The notes under the pieces are model-generated. The model was not told the DNA's origin, did not search any database, and saw only the letters and a list, made by a program, of their open reading frames with translations. A stretch of 64,000 nt of DNA, taken from Glandiceps talaboti (lineage: Eukaryota > Hemichordata > Enteropneusta > Spengelidae). The DNA lies in the NCBI RefSeq assembly GCF_964340395.1, contig NC_135551.1, forward strand, positions 28,205,880 to 28,269,879. The letters are read 5' to 3'. Both the position numbers and the translations under genes were made by a program. Below, one piece after another: positions 60,710-64,000 of the stretch; position 1 is the first letter of the stretch; each line of letters starts with the position of its first letter.

Positions 60710-61656
60710 CTGAAATTCACACACAGTGTTGACAGTTAGCAGGAATAAATATGAAATAGTCAGTCCAGGTATATCCATCTATAACAACCAACAGCATATT
60801 TACACATACACATAGAAATATACTTTGAAAGTTTGATAGCCAACTTTCATCACCTGTGTATGACACTACCGTAGTATGGGATGTGTCAGTGGTTAATAAA
60901 TTCGCATCAAATTGTAAATATGCTGTCCAACTGTTCTTCCTAATTTGCCCCAATTCTTTTTCCAAATGCAGAATTAATATTTTTAATGGCTTTGAAAGCG
61001 AGCTATGATATTTAAAGACATCTGAAATCCATGTTGGCATTAAATAATTACTAAATGAGCCTCCAGGAACACCTCAGACAGAGGTCAGACAGAGGTCATG
61101 AAAGTAGCAACTTACAATCACTTATACAGTGTACATCATTCACAAAACCTCTACTACGTTATGATTAAGAATCATACATTTCAGTTGACCTTTGACCTTA
61201 GGTCTCCCTCTATATACTGAAAATTTTGGAAACATTTCTCACAATCAGAAGACCCCTAGAGAAACACAACAGCATAAGTATACATGTACATGTAGTGACA
61301 AAAGAATACAAAATGGTAATAAACACAGCAAATTTGACATTACTAAGCTATCAATATCATACCTTTAGGTTTCCCCAGTAGTTCTTCATACATCCCAGCC
61401 AAAGATGACCGTGCTGATTCTTGTGTTCTTGCTATGTTTGTAGAACGTATACTAGAAGACATGGTAATAATATTATTTAATAACAATTATTAATAATTGC
61501 AAGCCGCATCATTATCACTATAACCACTACCAACACTATCTTCATCACCACCACCACCACCACCACCACCACCACCACCACAATCATTACCACCACCACC
61601 ACCACCACCACCACCACCATCCAGCAGCACTATGCCATCATCATCATCACCACCAC

Positions 61657-61695
<39 letters not shown>

Positions 61696-63330
61696 ATCAT
61701 CACCATTTATTATGTCATATCAACTTTCGCATCACCCATAAAATATTAATTATCACCACAATATCATTGAAATGTTACCGCCATCATAGTACAATGTCAA
61801 AATTATGATGCAACTATATGCATCACAATAACACAATGTCCTCATAAATCAAATTAACATATTGAAATCAATCATTTTGTTAATGATATATAAATATAAA
61901 CAACATACACAATAACAACAAATCATTGTGGAGTCATGATGAGTGAATGATTAACATGAACAGCTTGGAATCTACAGGTTCAAGCCCCGTCGCGGCCTGC
62001 TGTTTGTTTCTGAGTGGCTAAAGTCCTTGGGCAAGATTTGAACCACGACTGTGCCTCAGTCAACCCAGCTGTATAATTGGGGACCTGGTAGGATGTAGGT
62101 TGCAATGTGAAGGCTTTAATCCTATGCGCTGAAATGGCTGCAATGGATTGTATGCTCCCTGGGGAGTTGAGGAAGACTAAAGGGCTGTTGAGCCGTTCTG
62201 ATCCGAGCCAGGGGTAATAATTGTAAAGCGCTTTGAGCACGGCGTGGGAAAGCGCTATATAAGAACCCAACATTATTATTATTATTGTTATTATCATTAT
62301 GTAGCAACATTATCACAGGTGGACAGTTATAGATGTACATAACTGACAAGTACTTTCACACCTGGATTTACATATATTGAAGCTAACCTTTTCACACCTC
62401 TGGTTACTCAACACCTTCAGCAAAATTTGGATCATTCTGTCAGATCCAGTTAAACACTGAGGAAAGACAAATGATTTGTTCCAAACATGTCTGTTTCACA
62501 ATCAAAAGTGGAGAAAAAGAAAAAGTACATTAAGATTCCTACTCACTATATGACAGCTGGATCAAACTCAACTGGTAGGAACTTCTTTTCTTCTACATAC
62601 TCTTTACGAAGTTGTTGTCCAAGGCAATATAATTGCTTCATGCCCTTGGCTGTTAGTTGGCCTGGAAATGATCCACCCTAAGTCAAACAGTAACAACAAT
62701 GACATTATCCTTATTACCTCCTAGTAAACCTAGTTGGTAAGGAGTAATTCAAAAAGATTCAGCATTTGTCTATATATATTTATTGACAAAGCATATAAAT
62801 GAAGAAAAAAATTATGCTAATTTTTAAAAAGGTTTATCCACATGCCAATAAATCTATCGTTGTTGCCCAATATGCACCATCATTTTAGTTTCGTAGTTGC
62901 TGTGTGGCTGTATGTAATTGTTTTGAATATTTATCCACTTGTCCAACTAACCCTGTTGTTATCTTTGCAATATACACCATTTTTTTGTTGCTGTGGGCAT
63001 GATCTTGTTACTAGGTAGACATATTCACATCAACTTGCCTATACACAAGCTGTTGTTACCTTTGCAATACACACAATCATTTGGCTGTTGCTATGGGTGT
63101 GGTCTTGTTGCTAGGCAAACATGGGATCATTTGTTTCTGGTGGTAGCTAGGCCATATACAGTCCTTCAAGTTCTTACTCAAAATGTACAACTACTTACTC
63201 GTAATGTTCTAGCTCGGTATCTATTCTCAGCTGTTCTTTCTGGTGCTGGGCCATCATCCAGTCCTTTAAGTTCATACTCAATCCTTGTTTCATCTGCACC
63301 TACGAATAATTTATCTTTGTCCCAGAATGC
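57771..63330 (-). CDS. ACP6: Lysophosphatidic acid phosphatase type 6 (histidine acid phosphatase), last seven exons
   Basis: Branch-2 histidine phosphatase that, in vertebrates, is mitochondrial and removes phosphate from lysophosphatidic acid. Minus-strand exons 63330-63199, 62677-62547, 61451-61363, 60709-60489, 59473-59283, 58255-58087 and 57944-57771 join in frame with matching phases (1,107 nt, 368 codons plus stop). Seen: GQLTAKGMKQLYCLGQQLRK; YIRSTNIARTQES (second active-site Arg); VIHSEAERKEILYPSNRYC; and LYACHDSSIIALLCAFDIYD with the catalytic HD, followed by NQWPPFAADL, close to vertebrate ACP6. The 5' part is missing, including RHGxRxP and any targeting peptide; vertebrate ACP6 is about 430 aa, so about 60 residues lie to the right of the window. 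The usual CPL cysteine near the C-terminus is Ser here. Neighbouring KCC is convergent. Confidence 0.93.
58312..58568. mobile_element. MITE with 19-bp perfect inverted ends, ACP6 intron
   Basis: 257 bp bounded by cactagccccatctacacg and its exact inverse cgtgtagatggggctagtg. Just inside, cctacctgaggtagg and tcctacctcaggta form a second pair. The centre has reiterated gtcaggac/ttcagga words. Markedly more GC-rich than the surrounding intron, no coding capacity. No clear target-site duplication, and superfamily not assigned. Confidence 0.88.
59565..60085. mobile_element. Candidate 520-bp inverted-repeat element, ACP6 intron
   Basis: The left end aagcgggtagcacacaacgg followed by aaattct matches, with several differences, the inverse of agaatttacgtagtgtacgtgcttcccactt at the right. 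The internal sequence has a base composition and CpG content unlike the intron around it. The 82-codon minus-strand frame inside (59907-59659) resembles no known protein. Ends are imperfect, so this is tentative. Confidence 0.5.
61363..63330 (-). CDS. ACP6: ACP6 first three exons present: substrate-side N-terminal half
   Basis: 63330-63199 encodes AFWDKDKLFVGADETRIEYE through RYRARTLR. 62677-62547 encodes GGSFPGQLTAKGMKQLYCLG through FDPAVI and ends TA before gtgagt. 61451-61363 completes Tyr, then IRSTNIARTQESARSSLAGM through GKPKG. The exon at 63330 begins in phase 0 after gtgtacag, so at least one further upstream exon with the catalytic histidine motif is required. Between 63331 and 64000 I could not find it. 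Confidence 0.92.
61540..61700. repeat. (CAC)n/(CAT)n trinucleotide microsatellite, ACP6 intron
   Basis: Blocks of accacc (61545-61580 and 61590-61620), followed by tcatca blocks (61635-61695) with short interruptions. Confidence 0.96.
61930..62285 (+). mobile_element. tRNA-derived SINE with (ATT)n tail, ACP6 intron
   Basis: Near the left is a Pol III B-box match, ggttcaagccc (61978-61988), with an A-box-like gtggagtcatgatgagtg about 50 bases upstream. A body of about 250 bp follows, then ggtaataattgtaaagcgct, ttgagcacggcgtgggaaag and cgctatataagaaccc, and a short ATT-repeat tail (62271-62290). This order (tRNA-like head, body, 3' domain, simple repeat) is that of a SINE on the plus strand. 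The 3' domain recurs, reversed and diverged, at 42270-42370. Confidence 0.75.
62950..63135. repeat. Two diverged copies of a repeat unit of about 100 bp, ACP6 intron
   Basis: ctgttgttatctttgcaata tacac ... ggcatgatcttgttactagg tagaca (62955-63023) resembles ctgttgttacctttgcaata cacac ... gtgtggtcttgttgctaggc aaaca (63049-63121). A more distant third copy may precede at about 62858. Confidence 0.6.
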
Positions 63331-64000
63331 CTGTACACAAATAAATATATAGTTATTACCAGAATGCCTTTACACAAATAAATATAATTATATAATTATT
63401 TATGTTTGTCCCAGAATGCCTGTATACACATAAATATAACATAGCTTAATACATAATGCTTCATGTTGTCTGAGATATTCAATTACATTTTTCATGATAG
63501 AGTGTACCACAAACTTTAAAAAGCCATGTGTTACTTTCACTTCCCTTCAAAGTGCTTACTCATACAGACAAACATACACAATGGCTGTAATTCTTTCCAT
63601 TCTTGCAATTCATCTGCTTTTGTTAAATTTTATCATTAATCTTCGTCTGTACATGTATGCTCAATAAGACAAATGGATTTGGAGGTTGATATTCATTTTC
63701 TGGTTTTACTTCATCTTTTGCTTCCCAGGGGGCAACTCCCTTGGTTTTCATACAGGGATACTCTACTGAGATTAATGTACAAGCCCAAAGTTTTATAATA
63801 GCACATTTTCCGACACAGTCGACCCTTTCTCATACCAAAGCCTAATGTCTCATATATCCTGACAAGTTTCATTCAAATCTTGTTTATTGTGGTTGCTATG
63901 GTTTTGGATCCAGGGCTGACATGAAAGGCTAATATGGTTATAAATATTTATATACCCAATTAATGATGGAGGAGAAACATAATGTTTTAAGTTTTAACCT
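63331..64000. other. ACP6 upstream intron running off the window
   Basis: Small tandem copies of a phrase ending cccagaatgcctgtacacaa ataaatat occur at 63321-63440 because the start of the exon was partly duplicated into the intron. The rest, including cccagggggcaactcccttgg (63724-63744), looks repetitive. No exon with the RHGxRxP motif was found. Confidence 0.6.

Noticed and set aside
63661-63790. Possible ACP6 exon on the minus strand (open frame with GVAPWEAKDE)
   Set aside because: No RHGxRxP motif, no good splice pair in phase with the next exon, and the cagggggcaactccc phrase looks like a dispersed repeat.
1-64000. Possible previously undescribed defence, phage or biosynthetic system
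   Set aside because: All conserved coding sequence belongs to three well-known animal gene families that are not functionally linked; the remainder is introns, transposon remnants and simple repeats.

Overview
The window is nuclear DNA of an intron-rich, AT-rich animal. It shows GT-AG introns of 0.1-7.6 kb, two U12-type introns, many small hairpin transposons, minisatellites, and a tRNA-derived SINE. The gene content (a clan-2 P450, one invertebrate-type K-Cl cotransporter, and an ACP6-type acid phosphatase) fits a marine invertebrate bilaterian. A hemichordate-like or other invertebrate deuterostome is my best guess, but the sequence alone does not fix the species. I found no bacterial, CRISPR, rRNA or intact viral genes.

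Layout. (1) Positions 1-7595, minus strand: a cytochrome P450 (CYP2 clan, CYP17/CYP1-like) in nine exons. About 505 codons are present and only the extreme C-terminus runs off the left edge. Its introns carry a 46-bp minisatellite flanked by GGTT repeats, a hairpin element, and a 64-bp tandem array. (2) Positions 7596-10545: an intergenic region with large (TTTA)n and (ATGT)n microsatellites. It separates two divergent genes. (3) Positions 10546-52197, plus strand: a complete K-Cl cotransporter (SLC12A4-7/KCC class) assembled from 26 exons. The exons join in frame to 1,134 codons plus stop. (4) Positions 52198-57770: 3' flank and intergenic DNA with a long TTAA-flanked inverted-repeat element. 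(5) Positions 57771-63330, minus strand: the last seven exons of a lysophosphatidic-acid-phosphatase type 6 (ACP6) homologue. Its N-terminal exon(s), which should hold the RHGxRxP nucleophile motif, lie beyond the right edge.

The three genes are functionally unrelated: an ER-membrane monooxygenase, a plasma-membrane cation-chloride cotransporter, and a histidine acid phosphatase. There is no sign of an operon or gene cluster. P450 and KCC are head to head; KCC and ACP6 are tail to tail.

Most notable observations: two KCC introns with textbook U12 (minor spliceosome) signals; an Asn-to-His change in the first transmembrane segment of KCC at a position normally Asn in this transporter family; a phase-symmetric 90-nt exon in the KCC tail with an RRPS motif; and a 64-bp satellite in the P450 that matches both arms of an inverted-repeat element about 41 kb away in a KCC intron. 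Several miniature inverted-repeat elements are also present in introns and flanks.
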